DNA of 64,000 bases from Mycolicibacterium sp. lyk4-40-TYG-92 (GTDB taxonomy: Bacteria > Actinomycetota > Actinomycetes > Mycobacteriales > Mycobacteriaceae): NCBI RefSeq assembly GCF_030209435.1, contig NZ_JARVRX010000002.1, positions 278,269-342,268 on the forward strand. Reading direction: 5' to 3'. Position numbers and translations under genes: made by a program. Below are positions 10,105 to 20,043 of this stretch, piece by piece (positions within the stretch are counted from its first letter, which is position 1; each line of letters opens with the position of its first letter). The notes beneath the pieces are model-generated. The model saw nothing but the letters and a program-made list of their open reading frames with translations. It searched no databases and had not been told where the DNA came from.

Positions 10105-10971
10105 TCAGTTATGCCCGCCGCCCGCCACCGCGTCCTCGATGGTCTCGTCGTACGGTCCGCAGTTCCCCGCACCGGGAACCAGGGTGGCCAGCGCGCCGGC
10201 CGTCACGGCCCGCAGGAGGGCATGCTGCGGGTCCGTCTGCCAGCCGGCGGCCAAAACCCCGGCGAACACGTCACCGGCACCGGTGGTGTCGAGTGCCTCG
10301 ACCTCGGGCGCCGCGACGTGCGTCTCGCCGTCGGGAGTTCGATGCAGGGCGCCGCGGGCGCCCTGGGTGACCACGACATGTGCGACGGGCCAGTGCCACC
10401 CGGCGGCTTCGGTTTCGTTGACGATCACCACGTCGGTGACGGCGGCCAAGTCGGCCAGCAGGCGCGGATCGGTGCCGGGAGGAGAGGCGTTGAGCATGAC
10501 GGTCGCGCCGCTCTCCTTGGCCAGCCGTGCCGCGGCCAACGCGGTGGACGGCGGGATCTCCAGTTGCAGCAACAGCACGTCGCAGGCGGCGACCACCCCA
10601 CGAATATGCGGTGAACCCAGGGTCAGGTGGGCGTTGGCGCCCGGTGCCACCACGATCATGTTCTCGGCGTTGCCGCCGACCATGATCGCTGCCGTGCCAC
10701 TGGGTGCCGGAAGCTCGACGACCCCGTCCAGGCCGACACCGTTGTCCTGCAGGTGCTTTCGCAATGCCGTCCCGGTGGCGTCGGTCCCGAGTGCGGCGAC
10801 CAGCTGGACGTCGGCGCCCGCGCGGGCCGCGGCGACGGCCTGATTGCCGCCTTTGCCGCCCGGCTCCGAATGCAGCGACGACGCCAGCACGGTCTCTCCG
10901 GGTTCTGGAAGGTCGGCCAGGCCGAACACCAGGTCCATGTTGACGCTGCCCACGACAGTGATCCGAGTCAC
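10105..10971 (-). CDS. rbsK: Ribokinase (PfkB family)
   Basis: The protein has 288 aa. It shows the N-terminal PfkB signature ([10 protein letters not shown] and [15 protein letters not shown]) and the C-terminal catalytic signature [16 protein letters not shown], with Asp as the base that activates the sugar hydroxyl. The GGKGGNQA form is typical of ribokinases, which convert ribose to ribose 5-phosphate. A ribokinase gene is also found near nadE and proA in M. tuberculosis, which supports the name. It diverges from proA; the 56-bp gap must contain both promoters. Confidence 0.88.
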   Translation of the reverse strand: MTRITVVGSVNMDLVFGLADLPEPGETVLASSLHSEPGGKGGNQAVAAARAGADVQLVAALGTDATGTALRKHLQDNGVGLDGVVELPAPSGTAAIMVGGNAENMIVVAPGANAHLTLGSPHIRGVVAACDVLLLQLEIPPSTALAAARLAKESGATVMLNASPPGTDPRLLADLAAVTDVVIVNETEAAGWHWPVAHVVVTQGARGALHRTPDGETHVAAPEVEALDTTGAGDVFAGVLAAGWQTDPQHALLRAVTAGALATLVPGAGNCGPYDETIEDAVAGGGHN

Positions 10972-11027
10972 CCGGCCACGGTAGCCCCGACAGGCCTGAA
11001 CCGCGGATACCTCGTTACCCTGGGTTA

Positions 11028-12275
11028 ATGAGTGTGCACGCAGCTACGGACACCGATCTTCGCCAGCAGGTGCATGACGCCGCCCGGCGGGCCCGGGTCG
11101 CATCCCGTGCGCTGGCCACACTGACCACTCAAGCCAAGAACCGCGCGCTGCATGCGGCCGCGGATGCCGTGCTGGCTGCCGCCGACGTGGTGCTCGCCGC
11201 CAATTCCGAGGACATCGAGACGGCGCGCGCCGCCGGTACCGCCGAGGCGATGATCGACCGGCTGGCCCTGAACCCGCAGCGACTCGACGGCATCGCTGCC
11301 GGATTGCGGCAGGTCGCCGGGCTACCGGATCCGGTCGGTAAGGTCCTGCGCGGCAGCACGCTGCCCAACGGCCTGCAGATCCGTCAGCAGCGGGTGCCGC
11401 TGGGTGTCGTCGGCATGGTCTACGAGAGCCGTCCCAACGTGACGGTCGACGCGTTCGGGCTGGCGCTGAAGTCGGGTAACGCGGCGCTGCTGCGCGGCAG
11501 CTCGTCGGCGGCTCGGTCCAACGAGGCCCTGGTGACCGCGCTGCGGGCGGCGCTGGCTGCCGAGGGGCTGCCCGAGGACGCGGTACAGCTGCTGCCCAGC
11601 GAGGACCGCGCCAGCGTCACCCACCTGATCCAGGCCCGCGGTCTGGTCGACGTGGTGATCCCGCGCGGCGGCGCCGGCCTGATCGATGCCGTGGTGCGCG
11701 ACGCCACCGTGCCGACCATCGAGACGGGCGTCGGCAACTGCCACGTCTACGTTCACGAGGCGGCCGATCTCGACATGGCCGAGAGCATCCTGCTCAACTC
11801 CAAGATCCGCCGCCCCAGCGTGTGCAACTCGGCAGAGACCCTTTTGGTCGACCGGGCCATCGCCGACGTCGCGCTGCCCCGGCTGGTGACTGCCCTGCAG
11901 GACGCCGGGGTGACGGTGCACCTGGACCCGAGTGAGGACGAGCTGCGGGCCGAGTTCCTGTCGCTGGACATCGCGGTTGCCGTCGTCGACGGTGTCGACG
12001 GCGCCATCGCGCACGTCAACGAATACGGCACCGGGCACACCGAATCCATCGTCACTACCAATCTTGCTGCGGCCCAGCGGTTCTCCGAACAGGTGGACGC
12101 CGCCGCGGTGATGGTCAACGCGTCGACGGCCTTCACCGACGGCGAGCAGTTCGGCTTCGGCGCCGAGATCGGTATCTCGACCCAGAAACTGCACGCCCGC
12201 GGCCCGATGGGGCTGCCGGAACTGACATCCACCAAATGGATCGTGTGGGGCGACGGCCAGACCCGGCCCGTGTAA
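11028..12275 (+). CDS. proA: Gamma-glutamyl phosphate reductase
   Basis: ProA reduces gamma-glutamyl phosphate to glutamate-5-semialdehyde with NADPH in proline synthesis. The 415-aa protein matches the usual length. It contains [27 protein letters not shown], the catalytic-Cys region [15 protein letters not shown], and the C-terminal [21 protein letters not shown]. The start ATG 11028 follows a TGGGTTA stretch without a strong ribosome binding site. proB is not in the window. It is followed after 12 bp by the MoxR ATPase gene. Confidence 0.97.
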   Translation: MSVHAATDTDLRQQVHDAARRARVASRALATLTTQAKNRALHAAADAVLAAADVVLAANSEDIETARAAGTAEAMIDRLALNPQRLDGIAAGLRQVAGLPDPVGKVLRGSTLPNGLQIRQQRVPLGVVGMVYESRPNVTVDAFGLALKSGNAALLRGSSSAARSNEALVTALRAALAAEGLPEDAVQLLPSEDRASVTHLIQARGLVDVVIPRGGAGLIDAVVRDATVPTIETGVGNCHVYVHEAADLDMAESILLNSKIRRPSVCNSAETLLVDRAIADVALPRLVTALQDAGVTVHLDPSEDELRAEFLSLDIAVAVVDGVDGAIAHVNEYGTGHTESIVTTNLAAAQRFSEQVDAAAVMVNASTAFTDGEQFGFGAEIGISTQKLHARGPMGLPELTSTKWIVWGDGQTRPV

Positions 12276-12287
12276 GAGGAGAAGAAC

Positions 12288-13169
12288 TTGAGTACACCCG
12301 CTCGTTCCGTGCCGCTGTTCGCGGACATCGATGACGTCGCCAAGCGACTCGCAGAGACCGGATACCTGCCCGATACCGCAACGGCCACAGCGGTTTTCCT
12401 GGCCGACCGGCTGGGCAAGCCGCTGCTGATCGAAGGACCGGCGGGTGTCGGTAAGACCGAACTGGCCCGGGCCATCGCCCAGTGCACCGGTTCGGAGTTG
12501 GTGCGGCTGCAGTGCTACGAGGGTGTCGACGAGGCCCGCGCGCTGTACGAGTGGAACCACGCCAAGCAGATTCTGCGGATTCAGTCCGGCCAGCAGTCCG
12601 GCGACTGGGACCAGACCAAGATGGACGTGTTCAGCGAGGAGTTTCTGCTGAGCCGCCCGCTGCTGACGGCCATCCGGCGCACCGAACCCACCGTGCTGCT
12701 GATCGACGAGACCGACAAGGCCGACATCGAGATCGAGGGTCTGCTGCTGGAGATCCTGTCGGACTTCGCCGTCACCGTGCCCGAACTGGGCACCATCAAG
12801 GCCCAGCAGACGCCGCTGGTGGTGCTGACCTCGAACGCCACCCGCGAACTCTCCGAGGCGCTCAAGCGTCGCTGCCTGTTCCTGCACATCGACTTCCCCG
12901 ACCCCGACCTGGAACGGCGCATCCTGCTGTCCCGGGTGCCCGAGCTGCCGGAGAAGATCGCCGACGAGCTGGTGCGGATCATCGGCGTGCTGCGCGGCAT
13001 GCAGCTCAAGAAGTTGCCGTCGGTCGCCGAGACCATCGACTGGGGCCGCACCGTGCTGGCGCTGGGCATGGACACCCTCGACGACGCGATGATCGCTGCC
13101 ACGCTGGGCGTGGTGCTCAAGCACCAGTCCGATCAGGTGCGCGCCGCCGGCGAGCTGAAACTGAACTAG
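12288..13169 (+). CDS. MoxR-family AAA+ ATPase
   Basis: The 293-aa AAA+ protein has Walker A GPAGVGKTE, Walker B LLIDETDK and a sensor-like LTSNATRELSEALKRRC. MoxR ATPases act as chaperones that load cofactors or mature protein complexes together with von Willebrand A partners, and the next gene encodes such a partner. The TTG start at 12288 is supported by AAGAGGAGAAG just upstream. The same ATPase-VWA pair follows proA in M. tuberculosis (Rv2426c-Rv2425c). The client is not known. Confidence 0.92.
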   Translation: MSTPARSVPLFADIDDVAKRLAETGYLPDTATATAVFLADRLGKPLLIEGPAGVGKTELARAIAQCTGSELVRLQCYEGVDEARALYEWNHAKQILRIQSGQQSGDWDQTKMDVFSEEFLLSRPLLTAIRRTEPTVLLIDETDKADIEIEGLLLEILSDFAVTVPELGTIKAQQTPLVVLTSNATRELSEALKRRCLFLHIDFPDPDLERRILLSRVPELPEKIADELVRIIGVLRGMQLKKLPSVAETIDWGRTVLALGMDTLDDAMIAATLGVVLKHQSDQVRAAGELKLN

Positions 13170-13177
13170 GACTCGCC

Positions 13178-14620
13178 ATGACTGGACGGACACCCGCGCA
13201 ACCGCTTGCCCCGCAAGGCATTCCGGGCCACCTCGTGGGATTCGTCGAGGCCCTGCGGAAGGTGGGCATCAACGTCGGGCCGTCGGAGACGGTCGACGCC
13301 GGCCGGGTGATGGCCACCCTGGGGCTGGGTGACCGCATGGTGCTGCGCGAGGGCCTGGCATGCGCGGTGTTGCGCCGGCCCGACCATCGCGAGACGTACA
13401 ACGCGCTGTTCGACCTGTGGTTCCCCGCGGCGATGGGGGACCGAGCCGTGTTGGAACTCGACGACGAAGACGACCCGGAGAACCGGCCCGACCGGATCCC
13501 GCCCGAGGACGTCGAGGGCATGCGGTCGGCACTCATCGACCTGCTGTCCGACGCCGACATGGCCAACCTCGACGATCGCCTGATGGCGATGATCGCGCAG
13601 ATCGTCGACGCCTACGGCAAGTACAACTCCAGCCGCGGCCCGTCGTACTCGTCGTACCAGGCGCTCAAAGCCATGGGCCTCGACCAGCTCGAAGGCAAAC
13701 TGCTCGCCGGACTGCTGGCGCCCTACGGCGACGAGCCGACGCCCACCCAGGAACAGATTGCCAAAGCGATTGCCGCCAAGCGCATTTCGCAGTTGCGGCA
13801 CATGGTCGAATCGGAGACCAAGCGGCGCACGGCCGAGCAGATCGGCCGCGATCACGTGCAGACCTACGGCATCCCGCAACTCGCCGAGAATGTCGAATTC
13901 CTCAGGGCATCAGGCGAACAACTGCGCCAGATGCGCAATGTCGTTGCGCCCCTGGCCCGTACGCTGGCCACCCGGCTGGCCGCGCGCCGGCGTCGTTCGC
14001 ACGCCGGTCAGATCGACCTGCGCAAGACGCTGCGCAAGTCGATGTCCACGGGCGGCGTGCCCATCGATGTCGTCCTCAAGAAACCGCACCCGGCCCGTCC
14101 CGAGCTCGTGGTGCTGTGCGACGTCTCCGGCTCTGTCGCGGGCTTCAGCCACTTCACCCTGATGCTGGTGCACGCGCTGCGCCAGCAGTTCTCCCGGGTG
14201 CGGGTCTTCGCCTTCATCGACACGACCGACGAGGTCACCGAGCTGTTCGGGCCGGACGCCGACCTGGCCGTCGCGGTACAGAAGATCACCCGCGAGGCGG
14301 CCGTCTACACCCGTGACGGGCACTCCGACTACGGCCACGCCTTCGTCTCGTTCATGGACAAGTGGCCCAATGCGCTCTCGCCGCGCACGGCCCTGCTGGT
14401 GCTCGGCGACGGCCGCAACAACTACCGCAATCCCCAGGCCGACCTGCTGGCCCACATGGTCAGTGCGAGCCGGCACGCGCACTGGCTCAACCCCGAGCCC
14501 AAGCACCTGTGGGGCAGCGGCGACTCGGCGACCGCCAAGTATCAGGACGTCATCACCATGCACGAATGCCGGTCCGCCAAGCAGCTCGCGTCGGTGATCG
14601 ACAACCTGCTGCCGGTCTAG
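13178..14620 (+). CDS. VWA-domain (CoxE-like) protein, MoxR partner
   Basis: The 480-aa protein has a helical N-terminal half and a C-terminal von Willebrand factor A domain with the metal-site motif DVSGSV (about residue 313) and later Thr and Asp residues. It is of the CoxE type, which works with MoxR ATPases. It starts 8 bp after the ATPase stop, so the two are probably cotranscribed. ATG 13178 is chosen as the first start after the ATPase stop; the frame upstream is only the shadow of the ATPase gene. No signal peptide or membrane segment is seen, so it is cytoplasmic. Confidence 0.9.
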   Translation: MTGRTPAQPLAPQGIPGHLVGFVEALRKVGINVGPSETVDAGRVMATLGLGDRMVLREGLACAVLRRPDHRETYNALFDLWFPAAMGDRAVLELDDEDDPENRPDRIPPEDVEGMRSALIDLLSDADMANLDDRLMAMIAQIVDAYGKYNSSRGPSYSSYQALKAMGLDQLEGKLLAGLLAPYGDEPTPTQEQIAKAIAAKRISQLRHMVESETKRRTAEQIGRDHVQTYGIPQLAENVEFLRASGEQLRQMRNVVAPLARTLATRLAARRRRSHAGQIDLRKTLRKSMSTGGVPIDVVLKKPHPARPELVVLCDVSGSVAGFSHFTLMLVHALRQQFSRVRVFAFIDTTDEVTELFGPDADLAVAVQKITREAAVYTRDGHSDYGHAFVSFMDKWPNALSPRTALLVLGDGRNNYRNPQADLLAHMVSASRHAHWLNPEPKHLWGSGDSATAKYQDVITMHECRSAKQLASVIDNLLPV

Positions 14621-14675
14621 CCTGCGAGGTCCTGCCCCCGAGTTGGCTCCGAACACTGCCGTAAGCTGGCCAATC

Positions 14676-15305
14676 GTGACTCGACGCAGGCTGGGAGTGA
14701 TGGGTGGGACGTTCGACCCCATCCACCATGGACACCTCGTCGCGGCCAGTGAAGTGGCTGACCTGTTCGAACTCGACGAAGTGGTGTTCGTCCCCACCGG
14801 GCAGCCCTGGCAGAAGCGGGACCGACACGTCACCGCCGCCGAGGACCGGTATCTGATGACGGTCATCGCGACGGCCGCCAATCCGCGGTTCTCGGTCAGC
14901 CGCGTCGACATCGATCGCGGCGGCCCCACCTACACCAAGGACACCTTGCGGGATCTGGCCCGCCAAAATCCCGACACCGACCTGTTCTTCATCACCGGCG
15001 CCGACGCGCTGGCCTCGATCCTGTCCTGGCAGAACTGGGAGGAGCTGTTTTCCACGGCCCGGTTCATCGGGGTCAGCCGGCCCGGCTACGAGCTCGACGG
15101 CAAGCACATCGAGGAAGCCCAGAAAGAACTGCCGCCCGACGCCCTGACACTGGTCGAGGTGCCCGCGCTGGCCATCTCGTCGAGCGACTGCCGTCGCCGC
15201 GCCCAGGCCAACCGGCCCATCTGGTACCTGGTGCCCGACGGTGTCGTCCAATACGTATCCAAACGTGGGCTCTATCAGGCCACGGACAAGCAGGAGAGTT
15301 CATGA
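14676..15305 (+). CDS. nadD: Nicotinate-nucleotide adenylyltransferase
   Basis: NadD joins nicotinate mononucleotide and ATP to give nicotinic acid adenine dinucleotide, the substrate of NadE. The nucleotidyltransferase motif [11 protein letters not shown] lies at the N-terminus and the second motif is [13 protein letters not shown] 14676 gives 209 aa, in line with mycobacterial homologues of about 211 aa. The stop overlaps the rsfS start by 4 bp (ATGA), which fits translational coupling. Order and orientation are as in M. tuberculosis Rv2421c-Rv2417c. Confidence 0.96.
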   Translation: MTRRRLGVMGGTFDPIHHGHLVAASEVADLFELDEVVFVPTGQPWQKRDRHVTAAEDRYLMTVIATAANPRFSVSRVDIDRGGPTYTKDTLRDLARQNPDTDLFFITGADALASILSWQNWEELFSTARFIGVSRPGYELDGKHIEEAQKELPPDALTLVEVPALAISSSDCRRRAQANRPIWYLVPDGVVQYVSKRGLYQATDKQESS

Positions 15306-15715
15306 CTGCCACGCAAGAAGCCCTCAGCATGGCGACGGTCGCCGCCCGTGCGGCGGCCGCCAAGCTCGGCGAGAACATCAGCGTCATCGACGTCTCGGAT
15401 CAGTTGGTCATCACCGACTACTTCGTCATCGCCTCGGCGTCCAACGACCGCCAGGTCAACGCCATCGTCGACGAGGTCGAGGAGAAGATGCGCTGGGCGG
15501 GCCACAAGCCGGCCCGTCGCGAAGGCGCCCGCGAGGGCCGCTGGGTGCTGCTCGACTACGTCGACATCGTGGTGCACATCCAGCACCAGGAAGAGCGCGA
15601 GTACTACGCGCTGGACCGGCTGTGGCGGGACTGCCCGGCCGTCGAGGTCGACCTGGATGGGGAGCTGCCGGTGAACCCTGACGGTGACGACGCGTCCGAC
15701 GAGGACGGCGAGTGA
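15302..15715 (+). CDS. rsfS: Ribosomal silencing factor RsfS
   Basis: RsfS binds L14 on the 50S subunit and blocks joining with 30S when nutrients are short. The 137-aa protein has the family core [26 protein letters not shown], the [24 protein letters not shown] region and YYALDRLW. The C-terminus is acidic. It overlaps both neighbours by 4 bp (nadD and gpgP), so the three are very likely one transcript. Confidence 0.96.
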   Translation: MTATQEALSMATVAARAAAAKLGENISVIDVSDQLVITDYFVIASASNDRQVNAIVDEVEEKMRWAGHKPARREGAREGRWVLLDYVDIVVHIQHQEEREYYALDRLWRDCPAVEVDLDGELPVNPDGDDASDEDGE

Positions 15716-16380
15716 GGAACCGCCGCCTCCTGCTGCTGCGTCACGGTCAGACGGAGTACAACGCCACCAGCCGGATGCAGGGCCAGCTCGACACCGACCT
15801 CAGTGATCTGGGCCGGGCGCAGGCGGTGGCGGCGGCCGAGGTGCTGGCCAAGCGTCAGCCCCTGGTGATCGTGTCGTCCGACCTGCGCCGGGCTCTCGAC
15901 ACCGCGACGACGCTGGGGGACCAGGCCGGGATGCCGGTGTCGATCGACGAACGGCTGCGCGAGACGCACCTGGGGGACTGGCAGGGCCTGACCCATCACG
16001 AGGTCGACGCCATCGCGCCCGGGGCGCGGCTGGCCTGGCGTGACGATGCCCGCTGGGCACCGCACAACGGCGAGAGCCGGGTGGACGTGGCGAACCGCAG
16101 CCTTCCGGTGGTGTCCGAGCAGATTCGCAATCTGCCCGAATGGGGTGTTGACGAGGTCGACCGCCCCGTCGTGCTCGTCGCGCACGGCGGGCTGATCGCC
16201 GCCCTGACCGCCGCCCTGCTCGAGCTGCCGGTGGACAACTGGCCGATACTCGGGGGCATGGGCAACGCCAGCTGGGTGCAGCTGTCCGGGCACAGCGCCG
16301 GACTGGCGGACGACGACCCCGTCAAGTGGCGTCTGGATGTGTGGAACGCCTCGGCTCAGGTGGCCAACGATGTCCTCTGA
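15712..16380 (+). CDS. gpgP: Glucosyl-3-phosphoglycerate phosphatase (histidine phosphatase family)
   Basis: GpgP removes phosphate from glucosyl-3-phosphoglycerate to give glucosylglycerate, the second step of methylglucose lipopolysaccharide synthesis. The phosphohistidine motif [10 protein letters not shown] is at the N-terminus and the second catalytic His is in LVAHGG. The length of 222 aa matches Rv2419c. It starts with GTG and overlaps rsfS by 4 bp; its 3' end overlaps octT by 11 bp. The name rests on synteny as well as family, because histidine phosphatases are hard to tell apart by sequence. Confidence 0.88.
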   Translation: MRNRRLLLLRHGQTEYNATSRMQGQLDTDLSDLGRAQAVAAAEVLAKRQPLVIVSSDLRRALDTATTLGDQAGMPVSIDERLRETHLGDWQGLTHHEVDAIAPGARLAWRDDARWAPHNGESRVDVANRSLPVVSEQIRNLPEWGVDEVDRPVVLVAHGGLIAALTAALLELPVDNWPILGGMGNASWVQLSGHSAGLADDDPVKWRLDVWNASAQVANDVL

Positions 16381-17122
16381 GACACCGACTACTCCGAAGA
16401 AGCCCGTTCTCCTCGTCTTCTGCGACTCGCTGTCCTACTACGGACCGACCGGCGGCCTGCCGTCGGACGATCCGCGCATCTGGCCCAACATCGTTGCCTC
16501 GCAACTCGGTTGGGACCTGGAACTGATCGGCCGTATCGGCTGGACGTGCCGCGACGTGTGGTGGGCCGCGACGCAGGACCCACGGTCATGGGCGGCGCTG
16601 CCGAAGGCCGGCGCGGTGATCTTCGCTACCTGCGGCATGGACTCGCTGCCGTCGCCGCTCCCGACGGCGCTGCGGGAACTGATCCGCTACGTGCGGCCGC
16701 CGTGGCTGCGCCGCATCGTGCGGGACGGCTACGGCTGGCTGCAGCCACGGCTGTCCCCGCTCGCCCGGCCCGCGCTGCCGGCACACCTGACGGTCGAATA
16801 TCTCGAAGAGACCCGCGGGGCAATCGATTTCAACCGTCCCGGCATTCCATTCGTGGCGACCATCCCGTCGGTGCACATCGCGGAGACCTATGGCAGCTCG
16901 CACCGGTGGCGTGACGCCACGGTCTCGGCGATCACCGACTGGGCTGACCAGAAGCAGATTCCGGTCGTCGACCTCAAGGCCGCCGTCGGTGACGAGGTGA
17001 TGTCGGGCCGGGCGAACCCGGACGGTATCCACTGGAACTTCGAGGCGCACCGTGCCGTCGCCGAACTCATGCTCAAGGGACTGGCCGAGGCCGGTGTGGT
17101 GTCGCAGCGGACTGACGACTAG
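16370..17122 (+). CDS. octT: Diglucosylglycerate octanoyltransferase (SGNH fold)
   Basis: OctT, known as Rv2418c in M. tuberculosis, transfers octanoate to diglucosylglycerate in methylglucose lipopolysaccharide synthesis. The 250-aa protein starts at ATG 16370, inside the end of gpgP. SGNH-type residues are visible: the Ser of FCDSLSYYG near the N-terminus and the Asp/His pair in NPDGIHWN near the C-terminus. The neighbouring gpgP acts in the same pathway, which supports the name. The degV gene begins 2 bp after the stop. Confidence 0.85.
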   Translation: MSSETPTTPKKPVLLVFCDSLSYYGPTGGLPSDDPRIWPNIVASQLGWDLELIGRIGWTCRDVWWAATQDPRSWAALPKAGAVIFATCGMDSLPSPLPTALRELIRYVRPPWLRRIVRDGYGWLQPRLSPLARPALPAHLTVEYLEETRGAIDFNRPGIPFVATIPSVHIAETYGSSHRWRDATVSAITDWADQKQIPVVDLKAAVGDEVMSGRANPDGIHWNFEAHRAVAELMLKGLAEAGVVSQRTDD

Positions 17123-17124
17123 CG

Positions 17125-17961
17125 ATGACAGTGGTGGTGGTCACCGACTCGTCGGCGCGGCTTGATCCAGATGAGTTGAAGCGCTGGGACATCCGGGTCG
17201 TGCCGCTGCATGTCCTGCAGGACGGCATGGATTACCAGGACGGGGTCGACCCGATTCCGCAGGACATCCAGGACCGGTCGCACGTATCCACCTCGGGCGC
17301 GGCGCCCGCGGACCTGACCGACATCTATAAGCAGGCGCTGGCCGACAGTGGCGGCGACGGCGTGGTCGCGGTGCATCTTTCGGCAGGTCTGTCGAGCACG
17401 TTCAGTGCCGCCGCAGCCGTCGGACGCGAGCTGGGTTCCGCTGTGCGCGTGGTTAATTCACGGTCGGCGGCGATGGGCGTCGGATTCGTGGCCCTGGCCG
17501 CGGCTCGAGCCGCAGCGGCCGGCGCGGACCTCGATGCTGTTGAGGCGCAGGCGCGTTCGGAGTCCGGCAAGCAACACGGATTCATCGTCGTGCACCGGCT
17601 GGACAACCTGCGTCGCAGTGGCCGCATCGGCACGGCGGCATCCTGGCTCGGCACCGCGTTGTCGCTGAAGCCGTTGCTGCAGTTGGACATCGATGGCCGC
17701 CTCGTGCTGGACCAACGGATCCGGACCGTCGCCAAGGCACACGCTGCGATGATCGAGCGGGTGGTCGCGCTGGTCGGCGACCGGCCCGCGTCGATTGCCG
17801 TGCACCATGTCGACAATCACGACGATGCCGCCCAGATCGGTGCCGCGCTGACTTCCCTTCTGCCCCAGGTCGAATCGCTCGTGGTGACCGATATGGGGCC
17901 GGTGCTGGCGGTGCACGTCGGCTCCGGCGCCGTCGGCGTGATCGTCAACACCGCGGAGTAG
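17125..17961 (+). CDS. DegV family fatty-acid-binding protein
   Basis: The 278-aa protein has the DegV signature: VTDSSARLD at the N-terminus, VSTSGAAPADL, the lipid-contacting HLSAGLSSTFSAA, VVNSRSAAMGVGF and the C-terminal HVGSGAVGVIV. DegV proteins bind fatty acids and in some bacteria present them to acyl kinases; no FakA-like kinase is seen here. It is the last gene of the nadD-rsfS-gpgP-octT-degV block, as in M. tuberculosis Rv2417c. After it gene order differs from M. tuberculosis, where eis follows. Confidence 0.92.
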   Translation: MTVVVVTDSSARLDPDELKRWDIRVVPLHVLQDGMDYQDGVDPIPQDIQDRSHVSTSGAAPADLTDIYKQALADSGGDGVVAVHLSAGLSSTFSAAAAVGRELGSAVRVVNSRSAAMGVGFVALAAARAAAAGADLDAVEAQARSESGKQHGFIVVHRLDNLRRSGRIGTAASWLGTALSLKPLLQLDIDGRLVLDQRIRTVAKAHAAMIERVVALVGDRPASIAVHHVDNHDDAAQIGAALTSLLPQVESLVVTDMGPVLAVHVGSGAVGVIVNTAE

Positions 17962-18153
17962 CGCCCGCCCGGTGCTCGTTTCCTTGGCCCGGTGCGTACA
18001 TGCCCGGACCGGTAACGCCCACCTACGCAGATCAGGGGCCGCGGCGCGGCTCCGCTTTCGAGTACCCGTCTACTCGCGCCCTGGCGTCGCTGTGGTTGCA
18101 CTCTGAAATCCCCAGCGGCAATCCATCGCCGCGAACCCCTTTGAAAGGTGACG

Positions 18154-18360
18154 ATGATGAGCCACACCGTGAACCTCGGCTGGACCCACGCCCTGACCGT
18201 ACATGCGCCGACCATGCCCCGGTGGGTGGTCAATGCCGAACATGTCATCGGTGACGCGGTGCACCGGTTGACAGACGAGCACCCCGCGACCCCCGTCTAC
18301 GACACGCACCTGGACTTCATCGAGGATGCGCTGATGGCGCGCGAAATGTACCGGCTGTGA
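18154..18360 (+). CDS. Small hypothetical protein
   Basis: A 68-aa ORF from ATG 18154 (or ATG 18157) with GAAAGG 5-10 bp upstream. The product ends MALMAREMYRL-like and contains paired acidic and aromatic residues (HLDFIEDALMAREMYRL), with no membrane segment or known domain. The ribosome binding site and codon use make it plausible. It lies between degV and a convergent reductase gene whose 3' end is 11 bp away. Its function is unknown. Confidence 0.5.
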   Translation: MMSHTVNLGWTHALTVHAPTMPRWVVNAEHVIGDAVHRLTDEHPATPVYDTHLDFIEDALMAREMYRL

Positions 18361-18371
18361 ACGCTTTTGGG

Positions 18372-19421
18372 CTATCCGGCGAACCGTCCCGTGACCGGCG
18401 GCAGATCCTTGAGCGTCAGGATGCCCGGCGCCGCGGCCACCACCGCGGGTACTGCATTGGTCACCGGCAGCGCCGTGTAGATCATGCCGAGGCCGTTGAG
18501 GCTGACCTCGCTCCAGTCCTTCGACGGGAGGCAGTAGACGACGGTGCGCATGTTGGGCACGCCGAACACCTGGATGACGTGACCGTGTGCGACGGGCTTG
18601 GGTGGGGTGACGTGGTTGCCCATGATCCAGTTGAAGCCGACGCTGACGACGTTCTTGTCCCCGGCCCAGCCGCGGTGATACCCGTAGACGCTGGCGACGG
18701 TGCCTTTCGGAATCTGCATGAACCCCAAATCGGAGTCTTCGGTGGCGGGAGTGAAGGTGACGTCGAAGGTGATCCGGTCCAGGTGGGCGCCGATGGCGTC
18801 GGCCATCATCGCGGCTGACTCGGCGAACACTTCGCTTTCCAGCCGCACACTCTCGGCCAGGCCCGGCGTCTCGGGGTCCTTGCCGAATCCCATGGCGGCC
18901 ATGGTGCCCGCCGATTCGTAGACGCCGCAGTCGACCGATTCGGTGATGCGGATCTCGTCGACGCTCTCGCACGCGCTCGACAGCACCATGCCCATCATGT
19001 TCGTCAGACCGGGATGGGCGCCGCTGCCGAAGATCGTGGAATTGCCTGCCTCGCAGGCCTTCTGGATGCGCGCCAGGTCCTCCGGAGACTGCTTGCCACC
19101 GGTGATCCAGGCCGCGCTGGAACAGACGTTGATGCCGGACTCCAGCAGGCGCACCAGCTCGTCGACACTGGGCCAGATCGGGTTGTAGCAGCAGGCGTCC
19201 GGCTTGAGGGCAACGAGTTCTTCGATGTCGTTGGTGGCCTTGATGCCCGTGGGCTCGGACCAGCCGGCCAGCTCGGCCGCGTCCACCCCGACCTTGTCGA
19301 CGCCGTAGGCGTAGACGCCGACCAGCTCCATGTCGTCACGGGCGATGATGGCGTGCAGGGACCGCTTGCCGATGTTGCCGGTGGTCCACTGGATGACGCG
19401 GAGCGGGCGGTCGGTGGTCAT
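18372..19421 (-). CDS. NAD(P)-dependent dehydrogenase, dihydrodipicolinate reductase-like
   Basis: The 349-aa protein starts at ATG 19421, with GGAGG 5-9 bp upstream; a longer start at 19454 lacks such support. The N-terminal Rossmann fold IQWTTGNIGKRSLHAI matches DapB-type or 2,4-diaminopentanoate-dehydrogenase-like proteins, which are numerous in mycobacteria and mostly uncharacterised. Conserved stretches include GSGAHPGLTNMM and the C-terminal NWIMGNHVTPPKPV. The substrate is unknown. An operator-like palindrome (19673-19692) lies 252 bp upstream but may serve the divergent genes instead. Confidence 0.82.
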   Translation of the reverse strand: MTTDRPLRVIQWTTGNIGKRSLHAIIARDDMELVGVYAYGVDKVGVDAAELAGWSEPTGIKATNDIEELVALKPDACCYNPIWPSVDELVRLLESGINVCSSAAWITGGKQSPEDLARIQKACEAGNSTIFGSGAHPGLTNMMGMVLSSACESVDEIRITESVDCGVYESAGTMAAMGFGKDPETPGLAESVRLESEVFAESAAMMADAIGAHLDRITFDVTFTPATEDSDLGFMQIPKGTVASVYGYHRGWAGDKNVVSVGFNWIMGNHVTPPKPVAHGHVIQVFGVPNMRTVVYCLPSKDWSEVSLNGLGMIYTALPVTNAVPAVVAAAPGILTLKDLPPVTGRFAG

Positions 19422-19672
19422 GGAGGCCTCCTCGTTGGGGCGGTGCGCTTTCACTAGACACTATGCCGCAGGTGTCTACCCGGCTTCCGGCGTCCCGGTG
19501 TCCGGGCGATTCATCACATGGATGTCAAAAAGCTGGGTCGGACCCCTGACCGCGGCGGCTGGCGTGCCCTGGGCAGGGACAAGATAGCCCGATCTCCCAA
19601 GGGCCGCAGACGTGCGGCGAGTTAATGCACCAGGTGCCGAGGGTAAGTGGTCGCCGGATGAAACCCCCTGAC

Positions 19673-19692
19673 AACGTAAGCGGCATTATGTT
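19673..19692 (+). promoter_or_regulatory. Operator AACGTAA-N6-TTATGTT
   Basis: The inverted repeat has 7-bp arms with one mismatch and the spacer GCGGCA. It matches the operator consensus seen at 33129, 52675, 26172 and 33393. It overlaps a possible promoter reading towards the MPT51-like gene and mceG, about 350 bp away. Confidence 0.6.
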
Positions 19693-19827
19693 AGTGTGAT
19701 CGCTGCGTATGATCCAGAGCACATCCGATGCGGGTTGTGACACCGGCTGACGCTGGCGACAAATCCGGTGACACAACGTGTTTGGGTCTAGCAACGGCGA
19801 TGAAGAAGCAGAGAAAGTGTTCTCGTC

Positions 19828-19847
19828 TACATAGTTCGAATTATGAA
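19828..19847 (+). promoter_or_regulatory. Weaker operator-like site TACATAG-N6-TTATGAA
   Basis: Each arm matches the AACATAA-N6-TTATGTT consensus at 5 of 7 positions. It lies exactly 155 bp after the strong site, the same distance as between the corresponding pair at 33393 and 33548. Confidence 0.3.
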
Positions 19848-20043
19848 ACTACGCGTGGGTCCGGCGACGTGCATGCCGAACGTTCCCGTCGTCGGTCGCC
19901 GCTCGAAGTTTCTGTGGAATGCGAGCCAAGTGATCGAGACCGAACTCGGCATCTCCTGATGCAGTGGTGAGCATGGTGCAAAGCCTGTCGTCACGAAACG
20001 AACATGGGCCATCTAGCTCGAATATGACTGAGGTGCAGGAGTT

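Larger units (their letters stand above)
19422..20043. other. 622-bp intergenic region with two operator-like sites
   Basis: No convincing gene is seen. An 80-codon frame at 19728-19970 has no ribosome binding site and no recognisable product. The region is less GC-rich than its neighbours. It holds a strong inverted repeat at 19673-19692, a weaker one at 19828-19847, and a possible promoter CTGACA-N18-TAGTGT (19668-19697) overlapping the first. The 19673-19850 part aligns with 33393-33570, suggesting duplication. It probably forms the leader and control region of fbpD-mceG. Confidence 0.55.

Noticed and set aside
11322..13193. 623-codon minus-strand frame opposite proA and the MoxR ATPase
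   Set aside because: It is the antisense shadow of two clear genes in GC-rich DNA; its product is Gln/His/Gly/Val-rich without any family motif.
19728..19970. Possible small gene before fbpD
   Set aside because: No ribosome binding site and it lies in the duplicated control element whose other copy does not keep the same reading frame.
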